The notes: generated by a model not told the origin, from the letters alone. Counted from the first letter of the stretch, positions 1 through 9,342 are shown. The stretch is 64,000 nucleotides of DNA from Comamonas testosteroni (GCF_003569915.1 NZ_KZ984445.1:124001-188000); one strand, 5' to 3'. Numbers and translations are program-made.

Positions 1-1161
1 GAAGCGCTTCGCCAAGTATTTCGTACGGTTGTAGCTACGACCGTTGGAGTCCTTCACCATATGCGCCAGATTTGCCTCAATTGCCAAAGGATCCAGATCC
101 AGCTGATCAACAAGCATGGTGCGCGCACTTGCGCGGAATCCGTGCCAGCTCTGCTCAGTCCCAAACCCAAGACCATACAACGCGCTTCGCACGGAGTTAT
201 CTGACATTGGGCGCTCATGGTCACGCTGTCCTGGAAAGACGTAAAGACTACGCCCTGTCAGCTTCTGCAAGTCTCGCAGTAACTCCACGGCTTGTGTTGG
301 CATAGGCACTACATGCGGCTCACCGTTGGCTTTTTCCTCCACCGTTCGCTTCATCTTCGCGCTCGGAATCGTCCATGTAGCAGCATCCAAGTCGAGCTCA
401 GTCCACTCCATCATGCGCAAGTTTCCAGGGCGCTGATAGAGCATTGGAGCCAGCAACAGCGCTGTACGGACAATCGGGCCACCCTTGTAGGCATACATAG
501 CCCGAAGCAATTCACCAAAACGCTGCGGCTCAACAATTGCCGGGAAATTCTTGCCACGATAAGGCAGCAATCGACTTTTCAAGCCTTCGGTGATGTCCCG
601 TTGATCATTTCCAGCGGTTGGTAGCCAGTAACGCCATATTTGACGAACAAGCATCAGACCGCGATCCGCCGTTTCGATAGCACCCCTCTCTTCCACTTTC
701 TTCAGAACGGACAGGAGCTCCATTGGCTCAATGCTTTCCATTTGTCGATCACCGATCCATGGAAATAAATCTCGTTCAAGCTGGCGTTTGGTACGTTCGG
801 CGTGGCTGGCACTCCATGTCCCTACTTGCTTGGCATGCCACTCCAATGCCACAACCTTGAACACGCTTCCGTCAACTGCCAAGCCCTTGAGCTTTTCCAT
901 TTTTCGAGCCTGAACAGGATCGACACCTTCGGACTTCTTCAATTTAGCAATATCACGCGCCTTGCGAGCCGCCGTCAGAGAGACCGTCGGATAGCTACCC
1001 AATGCAAGCTGCTTTTCCTTATTTTGGATTCGGTACTTGTAGAACCACCGCTTGGAGCCATTCGGACTCACCTGCAAGTAAAGCCCTCCGGAATCAGCAA
1101 ATCTCGCTTGTTTGCGATCAGCGGGGCAACTGGCGTTTCGGCATTGCACATCGGTCAACAT
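1..1161 (-). CDS. P4-type tyrosine recombinase (integrase), 3' end cut by window edge
   Basis: Site-specific integrase, read on the minus strand from ATG at 1161 and still open at base 1. The start MLTDVQCRNA is followed by an Arm-DNA-binding domain (DUF4102 type: DSGGLYLQV, GSKRWFYKYR, LALGSYPTVSLTAARK), a core-binding region, and a catalytic domain with RPGNLRMMEW (first Arg), HGFRASARTML (His-x-x-Arg) and NGRSYNRT (Tyr nucleophile). About 387 codons are visible, so only the last residues are missing. It is transcribed away from the 3' end of ssrA, the usual arrangement for an island integrated in tmRNA. The short plus-strand frames here are shadows. The family is clear; its target site is inferred from position. 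Confidence 0.93.
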   Translation of the reverse strand, partial: MLTDVQCRNASCPADRKQARFADSGGLYLQVSPNGSKRWFYKYRIQNKEKQLALGSYPTVSLTAARKARDIAKLKKSEGVDPVQARKMEKLKGLAVDGSVFKVVALEWHAKQVGTWSASHAERTKRQLERDLFPWIGDRQMESIEPMELLSVLKKVEERGAIETADRGLMLVRQIWRYWLPTAGNDQRDITEGLKSRLLPYRGKNFPAIVEPQRFGELLRAMYAYKGGPIVRTALLLAPMLYQRPGNLRMMEWTELDLDAATWTIPSAKMKRTVEEKANGEPHVVPMPTQAVELLRDLQKLTGRSLYVFPGQRDHERPMSDNSVRSALYGLGFGTEQSWHGFRASARTMLVDQLDLDPLAIEANLAHMVKDSNGRSYNRTKYLAKRF

Positions 1162-1183
1162 GGGGTATGAACTCAATTGGCTA

Positions 1184-1329
1184 GGGGGTACAACGCCCAC
1201 CTGACGCATACCCACGGGGGTACAAGTGACACGCCAAAAGGCCCATGTAGCAAGGCCTAGCGCCAATCAGGGGGTACAGATTGGCTAAAGTATATGTAAA
1301 AACAGGATTGCACCCCCACTCGTACCCCC
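1184..1329. repeat. Four phased GGGGGTAC repeats upstream of the integrase
   Basis: The octamer GGGGGTAC occurs at 1184-1191, 1216-1223 and 1270-1277 on the plus strand and inverted at 1322-1329. Spacings are 32, 54 and 52 bases, close to 3, 5 and 5 helical turns. The third copy also sits between inverted pentamers CAATC and GATTG. Position between the integrase start and ssrA suggests arm-type integrase or excisionase sites, or an operator of the integrase promoter. The repeats are seen; the function is inferred. Confidence 0.55.
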
Positions 1330-1398
1330 ATCATCCTCCGGCTGTCAGCGAACGACAATGAACCACCACGAACCATAACTTATTGATTTAACAAAGAA

Positions 1399-1432
1399 AA
1401 AAGGCGTTCACCGGATGTTGATGAACGCCTTT
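1399..1432 (-). terminator. Rho-independent terminator after ssrA
   Basis: Hairpin with arms AAAGGCGTTCA and TGAACGCCTTT; read on the minus strand it is followed by a T-rich run. It lies just downstream of the tmRNA 3' end in the direction of transcription and before the integrase gene. If the element integrated exactly at the ssrA 3' end, this terminator came with the element. Confidence 0.75.
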
Positions 1433-1443
1433 GAACATTATGG

Positions 1444-1470
1444 TGGTGGAGCTGGCGGGAATTGAACCCG
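1444..1470. other. Probable attachment site (att) at the ssrA 3' end
   Basis: The tRNA-like 3' end of ssrA is a common integration target of P4-type integrases, and such an integrase starts 280 bases away and runs outward. The second att copy would lie beyond the left edge, so the exact crossover cannot be determined here. Confidence 0.5.
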
Positions 1471-1820
1471 CGTCCGCAAGCCTTCGCCGGACAGATCTAC
1501 ATGTTTAGTGCTCTGTTTTGAATCTCGCCACCCCAGCCCCGCAGGCACACGCTGCTGAGGTAGCCAGCTTCCTAAAATCTCGCCAAGTACCAAGAAGCCC
1601 GGTACCCAGCCAGCTAATGAAAATTCCCTTGCAGCCGGGAGGTATTGCTACCCCCTTGCCCAGCCCACTAGCGTGCTGTTGCAAGGCTCACCGGATTAAG
1701 CGGCGAGTGCGAAACGTTCGTCGTTTGCAGTTAGTTTTTTGAATGGAGATTTACGAGCATCACTCAAGCTCGACATGCACCGCACCGATCCCGAACCCAC
1801 GTCGAAACCAGGACAGCCCC
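1444..1820 (-). ncRNA. ssrA: tmRNA (transfer-messenger RNA)
   Basis: One-piece tmRNA on the minus strand. The 5' GGGGCUG pairs with CAGCUCC before the encoded ACCA end, giving the tRNA-Ala-like acceptor. The T-arm reads GGTTCAATTCCCGCC. The tag reading frame encodes ANDERFALAA followed by TAA, a typical betaproteobacterial proteolysis tag. It rescues stalled ribosomes with SmpB. The 3' end probably serves as the attachment site of the neighbouring integrase and remains intact. Confidence 0.95.
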
Positions 1821-1830
1821 TTAGTTCACT

Positions 1831-1858
1831 ATTTTAGCCTCTTCCGAGCAGTTTCAAG
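1831..1858 (-). promoter_or_regulatory. Probable ssrA promoter overlapping the end of gph
   Basis: On the minus strand a -10 box TAAAAT (1831-1836) lies about 11 bases before the tmRNA 5' end, with a TTGAA-like -35 element 15-16 bases further upstream. The gph stop codon TAA forms the first three bases of the -10 box, so the promoter overlaps the end of the coding sequence. Confidence 0.5.
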
Positions 1859-2499
1859 AGCTCGAGTGGAGAATTGATTTGCGCATCAGCGCCCCAATGA
1901 CTGGTATCAGCCTTTGCACCCAGGTATCCGTAGCAGGCAGCCACAGTTTTCATGCCTGCTGCACGACCAGCTTGGATGTCTCGCTCGTCATCACCGACAT
2001 AGATGCAGCTCTCTGGCGCGATCTGAATACGCCTTGCCGCCTCGAGCAAGGGCTGCGGATGCGGCTTGGAATGCGGCGTCGTATCTCCACTGACCACCGC
2101 CGCAGCACTAGCAAACAATGGCATTTGCTGTGTGAGAGGGTCAGTAAAGCGCATGGATTTATTGGTCACCACACCCCAGGCAAGAGGGGCAGACTGCAAA
2201 GAATGAATCAATTGCGCAACACCTTCAAAGGCATAAGTGCGCTCAGTCATGCATTTTTCGTAGTTGCGAAAAAATTCTTCGCGCATTTCGGCAAAGCCTT
2301 CCGACTCGGGCGTCATGCCGAAAGCGATGCCAAGCATGCCGCGAGCGCCGGCTCCCGCCATGTGGCGGTAGGCCTCCAGAGGCAGCGACGGCATGCCTCG
2401 GTCAACACGCATCTTGTCTGCAGCCGCGCCAAGGTCGGGGGCACTGTCAATCAATGTGCCGTCCAAATCGAACAGCACGGCTTTCACATGGGACCACAT
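1834..2499 (-). CDS. gph: HAD-family phosphoglycolate phosphatase
   Basis: Phosphatase of the HAD superfamily that removes 2-phosphoglycolate. The 221-residue product has the nucleophile motif DLDGT at residues 11-15, a VVTNKS motif II, and VGDDERDIQAGRAAGM with the metal-binding acidic pair. I chose ATG at 2499 because AGGAG lies eight bases upstream; a GTG at 2508 overlapping the ubiG stop codon is possible. It follows ubiG with essentially no gap, so the two are probably co-transcribed; this pairing is common in betaproteobacteria. Substrate specificity within the HAD family is inferred from context and similarity. Confidence 0.87.
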   Translation of the reverse strand: MWSHVKAVLFDLDGTLIDSAPDLGAAADKMRVDRGMPSLPLEAYRHMAGAGARGMLGIAFGMTPESEGFAEMREEFFRNYEKCMTERTYAFEGVAQLIHSLQSAPLAWGVVTNKSMRFTDPLTQQMPLFASAAAVVSGDTTPHSKPHPQPLLEAARRIQIAPESCIYVGDDERDIQAGRAAGMKTVAACYGYLGAKADTSHWGADAQINSPLELLKLLGRG

Positions 2500-2504
2500 G
2501 CGTA

Positions 2505-3218
2505 TCACTCCTGAGGGCGGCGCGTGGCCAGCATGTAGTTGACCGAAGTGTCGTTACTGAGCCAGTAGCGGCCCGTCACGGGGTTGTGCTCGAGGCCTTT
2601 GCTGCCCAGCACATCCAGCTGCGCCTCGCGCGCGAAGCGCGCCAGCTCGCTGGGGCGCAGCAGCTTAGCGTATTCATGCGTCCCCTTGGGAATCATCTTG
2701 AGCACGTACTCGGCAGCCACAATTGCCAGACCAAATGCCTTGGCGTTACGGTTGATGGTCGAGAAAAACACCCAGCCACCGGGTTTAACCAGTGTTGAAC
2801 AGGCTCGAACAATGGACGCCGGATCAGGCACATGCTCGAGCATTTCCATGCATGTCACCACATCAAAAGATGCAGGCTGCTCTTGTGCCAGTTGCTCCAC
2901 GCTGACTTCGTGGTACTGAATATCAGGTGTACCGGTCTCCAGCGCATGCAGCTGCGCCACGCGCAGTGCCTTGGTGGCTAGATCGATACCCATGACTTGG
3001 GCACCTTTGCGCGCCATGGAGTCCGCCAAAATACCGCCGCCACAGCCCACATCAAGCACTCGCTTACCCTGCAGTGGTACCTGACCATCGATCCAGTCCA
3101 ATCTCAAGGGGTTGATCTGGTGCAAGGGTTTGAATTCACTCTCGGGGTCCCACCAGCGGTGGGCCAGGCTGGAGAATTTCTCCAGCTCTGCTGGGTCGGC
3201 ATTGATCGTGTTGGTCAT
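2505..3218 (-). CDS. ubiG: Ubiquinone biosynthesis O-methyltransferase
   Basis: SAM-dependent O-methyltransferase acting in two steps of ubiquinone synthesis. The start [20 protein letters not shown] and the [19 protein letters not shown] region are typical of UbiG. SAM-binding motif I is [15 protein letters not shown], followed by IDLATKAL, and [15 protein letters not shown]. The length of 237 residues fits the family. An in-frame ATG at 3245 would add nine residues; neither start has a strong Shine-Dalgarno sequence. The stop codon abuts gph. A terminator separates it from the upstream OmpA-type gene. Confidence 0.92.
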   Translation of the reverse strand: MTNTINADPAELEKFSSLAHRWWDPESEFKPLHQINPLRLDWIDGQVPLQGKRVLDVGCGGGILADSMARKGAQVMGIDLATKALRVAQLHALETGTPDIQYHEVSVEQLAQEQPASFDVVTCMEMLEHVPDPASIVRACSTLVKPGGWVFFSTINRNAKAFGLAIVAAEYVLKMIPKGTHEYAKLLRPSELARFAREAQLDVLGSKGLEHNPVTGRYWLSNDTSVNYMLATRRPQE

Positions 3219-3260
3219 GCTGCCATTGTCGGCGATTACAGCCATGGTTCGGGCATAAAA

Positions 3261-3282
3261 AAAGCCCCGTTACCGGGGCTTT
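3261..3282 (-). terminator. Terminator of the OmpA-family gene
   Basis: Perfect hairpin AAAGCCCC-GTTAC-GGGGCTTT-like, followed on the minus strand by seven T residues. It lies between the OmpA-type gene and ubiG and ends the abundant porin-like transcript. Confidence 0.88.
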
Positions 3283-3302
3283 CTTGAGTCGCAATCGAAA
3301 GA

Positions 3303-3944
3303 TTACTGGGCAGCGCGAGTGCCGACCACTTCGATTTCCACGCGACGGTTCTGGGCGCGGCCAGCAGCAGTCTTGTTGTCTGCCACGGGTTGCTTCTCGC
3401 CCTTGCCTTCGGTGTACACGCGGCTCTTTTCGATGCCCTTGGACACCAGATAAGCCTTCACAGCTTCAGCGCGGCGCACCGACAGCTTCTGGTTGTAAGC
3501 ATCGGTACCCACGGAGTCAGTGTGACCCACGGCGATGATGACTTCCAGGTTGATGTCCTTGATCTTGCTGGTCAGGTCGTCCAGCTTAGCCTTGCCAGCG
3601 GGCTTCAGAACCGACTTGTCGAAGTCGAAGAAAGCGTCAGCAGAGTAAGTGACCTTGGAAGCCACGGCGGGAGCGGGAGCAGGTGCAGGAGCAACAACAG
3701 CAGGAGCGGGAGCAGCAGTCTGAGCCTTCAGAGCACCGTCGCAGTCAACAGCGGCAGTAGCAGGAGTCCAGTTGGCATCGCGCCAGCACAGTTCGTTGGT
3801 GCCGTTCTTCCACACCAGTTCGCTGGTGCCGTTTTGCCAGTTGTCGATGACGTTGCCGCCATTTGCAGCCTTCACTTGTGCGCCAGCGGCCGTCACGAGG
3901 GCAGCAGAGGCAAACAACATCGCCACTTTGTTCAGTTTCTTCAT
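3303..3944 (-). CDS. OmpA-family outer membrane protein
   Basis: 213-residue exported protein. The start at 3944 is set by AGAGGAG just upstream and by the signal peptide MKKLNKVAMLFASAALVTAA. The mature part begins with two WxNGTxELxW-like repeats, then an Ala/Pro linker (about 95-115), then a peptidoglycan-binding OmpA C-terminal domain with FFDFDKSVLKPAGKAKLDDL, VGHTDSVGTDAYNQKLSVRR and the final RAQNRRVEIEV. It anchors the outer membrane to murein. It lacks the long N-terminal beta barrel of enterobacterial OmpA. The gene has its own promoter and terminator. Confidence 0.9.
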   Translation of the reverse strand: MKKLNKVAMLFASAALVTAAGAQVKAANGGNVIDNWQNGTSELVWKNGTNELCWRDANWTPATAAVDCDGALKAQTAAPAPAVVAPAPAPAPAVASKVTYSADAFFDFDKSVLKPAGKAKLDDLTSKIKDINLEVIIAVGHTDSVGTDAYNQKLSVRRAEAVKAYLVSKGIEKSRVYTEGKGEKQPVADNKTAAGRAQNRRVEIEVVGTRAAQ

Positions 3945-4032
3945 GGTTCTCCTCTTGGGGAAAAAGCCGCAGCAGGGCTGCGAATCTGTGGACGTCATTA
4001 GTGACCATCACCAAAAACGTTGAAACGATTGT

Positions 4033-4062
4033 GCCATACGTAACATGCCGACGTGTTGTCAA
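4033..4062 (-). promoter_or_regulatory. Probable promoter of the OmpA-family gene
   Basis: On the minus strand TTGACA (4057-4062) is followed after 18 bases by TATGGC (4033-4038), about 90 bases upstream of the start codon. The -35 is perfect and the -10 weak. It lies in the divergent region shared with gyrA. Confidence 0.45.
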
Positions 4063-4173
4063 CTGGGCACCAACAAGTAGGACAGCTGCGTAATTCCCAA
4101 GTTATGTTGCTCTGCTGCCACACGCCATTCGACCTAAAATGGTTGCTTTCCAGCCGTCAAAGTATCGCAAGAC

Positions 4174-6876
4174 ATGACCCAGTTTGCTAAAGAAACTCTG
4201 CCCATCAGCCTTGAAGAGGAGATGCGTCGCAGTTATCTCGATTACGCCATGAGCGTGATCGTGGGCCGGGCGCTTCCGGATGCGCGCGATGGCCTCAAGC
4301 CCGTGCACCGGCGCGTTCTGTACGCGATGCACGAACTCAACAACGACTGGAACCGCCCTTATAAGAAGTCGGCGCGTATCGTCGGTGACGTGATCGGTAA
4401 GTACCACCCTCACGGCGACATCGCGGTCTACGACACCATCGTGCGTATGGCGCAGGACTTCTCGCTGCGCCACATGCTGGTGGATGGCCAGGGCAACTTC
4501 GGCTCGGTGGACGGCGACAGTGCTGCCGCCATGCGTTATACGGAAATCCGACTGTCCAAGATCGCCCATGAAACACTGGCCGATATCGACAAGGAAACCG
4601 TGGACTTCGGGCCCAACTACGACGGCTCCGAAAGCGAGCCGCTGGTGCTGCCCACGCGCCTGCCGAATCTACTGGTCAATGGCTCGTCGGGCATTGCCGT
4701 GGGTATGGCGACCAATATTCCTCCGCACAACCTCAATGAGGTGGTGGACGCCTGCCTGCATTTGCTGCAGAGCCCCGATGCGTCCATTGATGATCTGATG
4801 GAGATCATTCCGGCGCCGGACTTCCCTACGGCCGGCATCATCTATGGCATCAACGGCGTCAAGGAAGGCTACCGCACGGGCCGTGGACGCGTGGTAATGC
4901 GCGCCAAGTGCCACTTCGAGGACATCGATCGCGGCCAGCGCCAGTCCATCATCGTTGACGAGCTGCCCTACCAGGTCAACAAGAAGACGCTGCAGGAGCG
5001 CATGGCCGAGCTGGTGCACGAGAAGAAGATCGAGGGCATCAGCCATATCCAGGATGAGTCGGACAAGTCCGGCATGCGTCTGGTGATTGAGCTCAAGCGC
5101 GGCGAAGTGCCCGAGGTGGTGCTCAACAATCTGTACAAGTTGACCCAGCTGCAGGACACCTTTGGCATGAACATGGTGGCGCTGGTCAACGGCCAGCCCA
5201 AGCTGTGCAATCTGAAGGACCTGATCGAAGTCTTCCTGCAGCACCGCCGCGAAGTGGTGACACGTCGCACCGTGTTCGAGCTGCGCAAGGCGCGCGACCG
5301 CGGCCATGTGCTGGAAGGCCTGGCCGTGGCGCTGGCCAATATCGATGACTTCATCGCCATCATCCGCAACGCCCCCACACCACCTGTGGCCAAGGCAGCG
5401 CTGATGGAGAAGTCCTGGGACAGCAAGCTGGTGCGCGAGATGCTGACCCGCACGCGTGCTGACGGCGGCGTGGTCAATGCCGACGACTACCGCCCCGAGG
5501 GTCTGGAAGTCGAATTCGGCATGCAGAGCGATGGTCTGTACCGCCTGTCCGAGACCCAGGCGCAGGAAATTCTGCAGATGCGTCTGCAGCGCCTGACGGG
5601 TCTTGAGCAGGACAAGATCGTGGCCGAGTACAAGGATGTGATGGCGGTCATCGAAGACCTGCTGGACATTCTGGCCAAGCCCGAGCGCGTCTCCACCATC
5701 ATTGGCGAAGAGCTGAACACAGTGAAGGCCGAGTTCGGCCAGACCAAGAAGGGCGCCCGCCGCTCCACCATCGAGTACAGCGCGCAGGACCTGTCCACCG
5801 AAGACTTGATCACCCCCACCGACATGGTGGTGACGCTCTCGCACACCGGCTATATCAAGAGCCAGCCACTTTCCGAGTACCGCGCCCAGAAGCGCGGCGG
5901 ACGTGGCAAGCAGGCGACTGCGACCAAGGAAGACGACTGGATCGACCAGCTCTTCATCGCCAACACGCACGACTATCTGCTGTGCTTCTCCAACCGGGGT
6001 CGCCTGTACTGGCTCAAGGTCTGGGAAGTGCCCTCGGGCTCGCGCGGCTCGCGGGGTCGCCCCATCGTCAATATGTTCCCGCTGCAGGATGGCGAGAAGA
6101 TCAACGTGGTGCTGCCGCTGACGGGGGAGTATCGCAGCTTCCCGGCCGATCACTATGTGTTCATGGCCACCAAGATGGGCACCGTCAAGAAGACGTCTCT
6201 GGACGAATTCAGCAACCCCCGCAAGGCCGGCATCATCGCCGTGGGCCTGGACGACGGCGACTACCTGATTGGCGCAGCCCTGACCGACGGCAAGCACGAT
6301 GTGATGCTGTTCAGCGACGGCGGCAAGGCCGTGCGCTTTGATGAAAACGATGTACGCCCCATGGGCCGCAATGCGCGCGGCGTGCGCGGCATGAACATCG
6401 AAGACCACCAAAGCGTGATTGCCATGCTGGTGGCCGAGGCCGATGACGGCTCCGGCAACGTGGTCGAGGGCTCGCAAAGCGTGCTGACCGCCACCGAAAA
6501 TGGCTACGGCAAGCGCACGGCGATTGCCGAATACACCCGCCATGGCCGCGGCACCAAGGGCATGATTGCGATCCAGCAGTCCGAGCGCAACGGCAAGGTG
6601 GTGGCAGCGACACTGGTGGCACCGGAAGACGAGATCATGCTGATCACCGACACTGGCGTGCTGGTGCGCACCCGTGTGGCGGAAATCCGCGAACTGGGCC
6701 GCGCCACACAGGGCGTGACGCTGATCAATCTGGACGAAGGCGCCAAGCTCAACGGCCTGCAGCGCATTGTGGAAAACGATGCGAATGAGTCCGAAGCCGC
6801 TGAGGGCGAATCTGCAGGTGACAGCGCTGCACCGGCCGCCGATGCAGGCACTGAGGAATCGGGCGACAACGCCTGA
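4174..6876 (+). CDS. gyrA: DNA gyrase subunit A, with Ile at quinolone-resistance position 83
   Basis: Breakage-reunion subunit of DNA gyrase, 900 residues. The N-terminal domain begins [20 protein letters not shown] and carries the catalytic Tyr122 in MRYTEIR (codon at 4537). The GyrA box is QKRGGRGK, followed by the beta-pinwheel domain and an acidic tail. Numbering matches E. coli in the resistance-determining region: [10 protein letters not shown] has Ile at residue 83 (ATC at 4420-4422), where E. coli has Ser and many relatives have Thr; Asp87 is retained. Ile at this position is a well-known quinolone-resistance substitution. It heads the serC-pheA-tyrA-aroA cluster. Confidence 0.97.
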   Translation: MTQFAKETLPISLEEEMRRSYLDYAMSVIVGRALPDARDGLKPVHRRVLYAMHELNNDWNRPYKKSARIVGDVIGKYHPHGDIAVYDTIVRMAQDFSLRHMLVDGQGNFGSVDGDSAAAMRYTEIRLSKIAHETLADIDKETVDFGPNYDGSESEPLVLPTRLPNLLVNGSSGIAVGMATNIPPHNLNEVVDACLHLLQSPDASIDDLMEIIPAPDFPTAGIIYGINGVKEGYRTGRGRVVMRAKCHFEDIDRGQRQSIIVDELPYQVNKKTLQERMAELVHEKKIEGISHIQDESDKSGMRLVIELKRGEVPEVVLNNLYKLTQLQDTFGMNMVALVNGQPKLCNLKDLIEVFLQHRREVVTRRTVFELRKARDRGHVLEGLAVALANIDDFIAIIRNAPTPPVAKAALMEKSWDSKLVREMLTRTRADGGVVNADDYRPEGLEVEFGMQSDGLYRLSETQAQEILQMRLQRLTGLEQDKIVAEYKDVMAVIEDLLDILAKPERVSTIIGEELNTVKAEFGQTKKGARRSTIEYSAQDLSTEDLITPTDMVVTLSHTGYIKSQPLSEYRAQKRGGRGKQATATKEDDWIDQLFIANTHDYLLCFSNRGRLYWLKVWEVPSGSRGSRGRPIVNMFPLQDGEKINVVLPLTGEYRSFPADHYVFMATKMGTVKKTSLDEFSNPRKAGIIAVGLDDGDYLIGAALTDGKHDVMLFSDGGKAVRFDENDVRPMGRNARGVRGMNIEDHQSVIAMLVAEADDGSGNVVEGSQSVLTATENGYGKRTAIAEYTRHGRGTKGMIAIQQSERNGKVVAATLVAPEDEIMLITDTGVLVRTRVAEIRELGRATQGVTLINLDEGAKLNGLQRIVENDANESEAAEGESAGDSAAPAADAGTEESGDNA

Positions 6877-6930
6877 TCCCTGCAACGAAGCTGATCGCAG
6901 CTTCAGCGCCACAGTTTGCGCCGTGGCGCA

Positions 6931-6970
6931 ATGATTTTGATAGCTGAGAGCCTATGATTTACATGGACTC
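6931..6970 (-). repeat. AT-rich interspersed repeat, family A, copy 1
   Basis: Copy in inverted orientation between gyrA and serC. It has the family features AGTCCAT...CATAGGCT...CAGCTATCAAAAT when read on the minus strand. Confidence 0.6.
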
Positions 6971-6994
6971 TCGCATGTTTTGAGCGTAAATCTG

Positions 6995-8104
6995 ATGAAC
7001 CGCCCTTTTAACTTCTCCGCCGGCCCTGCCGCCATCCCTGAAGAAGTGCTGCAGACCGCAGCCGCCGAAATGCTGGACTGGCACGGCTCTGGCATGGGCG
7101 TGATGGAAATGAGCCACCGCGGCAAGGAGTTCATCAGCATTTACGAAGCCGCAGAAGCCGATCTGCGCGAGCTGCTGGCCGTACCCTCGAACTTCAAGAT
7201 TTTGTTCATGCAAGGTGGCGGCATTGCCGAAAACGCCATCGTCCCGCTGAACCTGTCGCGCGCTGGCGTGGCCGATTTTGTGGTGACCGGCAGCTGGAGC
7301 CAGAAGTCCGCCAAGGAAGCGGCCAAGTACGCCAGCGATGCCCATGTGGCCGCCAGCGCCAAGGACAGCGACTACACCACGATTCCCGCCGCCAGCAGCT
7401 GGAACCTGAGCCGTGGCGCCAGCTATGTGCATATCTGCAGCAACGAGACGATCCACGGCGTGGAGTTTCAGGAACTGCCCGACCTGAAGGCGCTGGGTTC
7501 GGACGCTCCCCTGGTCATCGACTTTTCCTCGCATGTGGCTTCGCGCAGCATTGACTGGAGCCGCGTGGGTCTGGCTTTTGGCGGTGCGCAAAAGAACATC
7601 GGCCCTGCGGGCCTGACCATCGTCATCGTGCGCGAAGACCTGCTGGGCCACGCCCTGCCCATCTGCCCCAGCGCCTTTGATTACAAAATCGTGGCTGACA
7701 ACGGCAGCATGTACAACACGCCCCCCACCTGGGGCATTTACATGGCAGGCCTGACCTTCAAATGGCTCAAGCAGCAAAAAGAAGGCAGCCTGACCGGCGT
7801 TGCCGCCATGGAGGCGCGCAATATCTCCAAGGCCCAGCTGTTCTACGACTATGTCGATCAGTCGCGCTTTTACGTGAACAAGGTGGCCGAAAACTGCCGC
7901 TCGCGCATGAACATCCCCTTCTTCCTGCGTGATGAGTCGCGCAACGACGCCTTCCTGGCGGGCGCCAAGGAAGCCGGTCTGCTTCAGCTCAAAGGTCACA
8001 AATCCGTGGGCGGCATGCGCGCCAGCATCTACAACGCCATGCCGATTGAAGGCGTGAAGGCACTGATTGCCTATATGCAGGACTTCGAGCAGCGCCAGGC
8101 CTGA
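6995..8104 (+). CDS. serC: Phosphoserine aminotransferase
   Basis: PLP-dependent class V aminotransferase that makes 3-phosphoserine for serine synthesis and also serves pyridoxal phosphate synthesis. The 369-residue protein starts [15 protein letters not shown], has the [17 protein letters not shown] region, and binds PLP through Lys200 in [28 protein letters not shown] near the C-terminus is typical. I took ATG at 6995; an in-frame TTG at 6980 is less likely. It lies between gyrA and pheA, the usual order in Burkholderiales. Confidence 0.95.
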   Translation: MNRPFNFSAGPAAIPEEVLQTAAAEMLDWHGSGMGVMEMSHRGKEFISIYEAAEADLRELLAVPSNFKILFMQGGGIAENAIVPLNLSRAGVADFVVTGSWSQKSAKEAAKYASDAHVAASAKDSDYTTIPAASSWNLSRGASYVHICSNETIHGVEFQELPDLKALGSDAPLVIDFSSHVASRSIDWSRVGLAFGGAQKNIGPAGLTIVIVREDLLGHALPICPSAFDYKIVADNGSMYNTPPTWGIYMAGLTFKWLKQQKEGSLTGVAAMEARNISKAQLFYDYVDQSRFYVNKVAENCRSRMNIPFFLRDESRNDAFLAGAKEAGLLQLKGHKSVGGMRASIYNAMPIEGVKALIAYMQDFEQRQA

Positions 8105-8133
8105 GCCTCGCCTCTCTGACATACCCCGCACCG

Positions 8134-8182
8134 GTCATAAAAAAATGAGCTGCATGCGCTGGATGAATATGCCTTTTGAGCC
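8134..8182 (-). repeat. AT-rich interspersed repeat, family A, copy 2
   Basis: Inverted copy in the serC-pheA gap; on the minus strand it reads GGCTCAAAAGGC...CAGCGCATGCAGCTCATTT. It is paired head to head with copy 3. Confidence 0.5.
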
Positions 8183-8188
8183 AATTTG

Positions 8189-8234
8189 GCCTTGAAGCCC
8201 TTTGATCACCAGCACTAGCAGCTACAAAATTTGA
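8189..8234 (+). repeat. AT-rich interspersed repeat, family A, copy 3
   Basis: Direct copy GCCTTGAAGCCC...AGCAGCTACAAAATTTGA ending eight bases before the pheA start codon; its TTGA end merges with the pheA ribosome-binding region TTGAGGAATTC. Confidence 0.55.
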
Positions 8235-8241
8235 GGAATTC

Positions 8242-9342
8242 ATGAGCAACGAACCCCAAGCCAGCCCTGAGCTGCTGACGCTACGCAACCAGATCGACTC
8301 GCTGGACCGCCAGTTGCTGGAGCTGGTCAACCAGCGCGCCCATGTGGCCGAGCAAGTGGGTGAACTCAAGAAGAAAGAGGGTTCGGCCTTCTTCCGCCCG
8401 GACCGCGTGGCCCAGGTGATCGAGAAGATCAAGCGCAACAACCCCGGCCCGCTGAAAAGCGCGCATGTCGCCGCCATCTGGCGCGAAATCATGTCCGCCT
8501 GCCTGGCGCTGGAATCGCCCCAGCGCGTGGCCGTGCTCGGCCCCGCAGGTACCTTCTGTGAAGAAGCGGCCATCCAGTACTTCGGCGGCGCAGCCGATCT
8601 GATGTACTGCAACAACTTTGAAGAAGTCTTTCATGCCACCGCCGCAGGCAGCGCCCAGTACGGCGTGGTGGGCGTCGAAAACTCCAACGAAGGCGTGGTC
8701 ACGCGCTCGCTGGATATGTTCCTGCACACGCCCTGCCATGTGGTGGGCGAGGTGAGTATGCTGATCCGCCACAACCTGATGCGCACCAGCGCCGATCTGG
8801 AAGGCATTGAAGTCGTGGCCGCCCACCCGCAGGCGCTGGCTCAGTGCCAGGGCTGGTTGTCCAAGCACCTGCCCCACGCAGAACGCCGCCCCGTGGAAAG
8901 CAACGCCGAGGGCGCACGCCAGGCAGCACTCAACCCCACCTGGGCCGGTATTGCCAGCGAGCGCGCGGCCCAGCAGTTTGGTCTGCATATCGTCAGCCAT
9001 GCCATTCAGGACGACGCCTACAACCGCACGCGCTTTGCCGTCATCTGCCTGCCGCACACGCTGGGCATGGCCCCGCCCAGCGGCCATGACTGCACCAGCC
9101 TCGTGCTGTCCGTGCCCAACCACGCAGGGGCTGTGCACGACCTGCTGGTGCCGCTGAAAAAGCATGGCGTGTCCATGACCCGCTTTGAATCGCGCCCTGC
9201 CCGCACCGGTCAGTGGGAGTATTACTTCTACATCGACATCGAAGGCCATCCTGCCGAGGCCAATGTGGCCGCTGCGCTTCAGGAGCTGCAAGGCCTGTGC
9301 GCCTTCTACAAGGTGCTGGGCACCTACCCGGTGAGCAAGTAA
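8242..9342 (+). CDS. pheA: Bifunctional chorismate mutase / prephenate dehydratase (P-protein)
   Basis: Makes prephenate and then phenylpyruvate in phenylalanine synthesis. The 366-residue protein has an AroQ-type mutase domain (about 12-95: LRNQIDSLDRQLLELVNQRA), a dehydratase domain (about 96-275) with VLGPAGTFCEEAAIQYF and the catalytic TRFAVI motif, and a C-terminal ACT domain (SLVLSVPNHAGAVHDLL...TRFESRPA). The ESRP motif suggests feedback control by phenylalanine. GAGGAATTC precedes the start. The stop codon TAA overlaps the tyrA start by one base. Confidence 0.96.
   Translation: MSNEPQASPELLTLRNQIDSLDRQLLELVNQRAHVAEQVGELKKKEGSAFFRPDRVAQVIEKIKRNNPGPLKSAHVAAIWREIMSACLALESPQRVAVLGPAGTFCEEAAIQYFGGAADLMYCNNFEEVFHATAAGSAQYGVVGVENSNEGVVTRSLDMFLHTPCHVVGEVSMLIRHNLMRTSADLEGIEVVAAHPQALAQCQGWLSKHLPHAERRPVESNAEGARQAALNPTWAGIASERAAQQFGLHIVSHAIQDDAYNRTRFAVICLPHTLGMAPPSGHDCTSLVLSVPNHAGAVHDLLVPLKKHGVSMTRFESRPARTGQWEYYFYIDIEGHPAEANVAAALQELQGLCAFYKVLGTYPVSK

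Noticed and set aside
72-1184. Several plus-strand frames of 60-122 codons at the left edge
   Set aside because: They are shadows of the minus-strand integrase, whose frame is open from 1161 to base 1 and carries all catalytic residues.
4669-6912. 747-codon minus-strand open frame opposite gyrA
   Set aside because: Antisense shadow of a high-GC conserved gene; no domain, and gyrA is certain.
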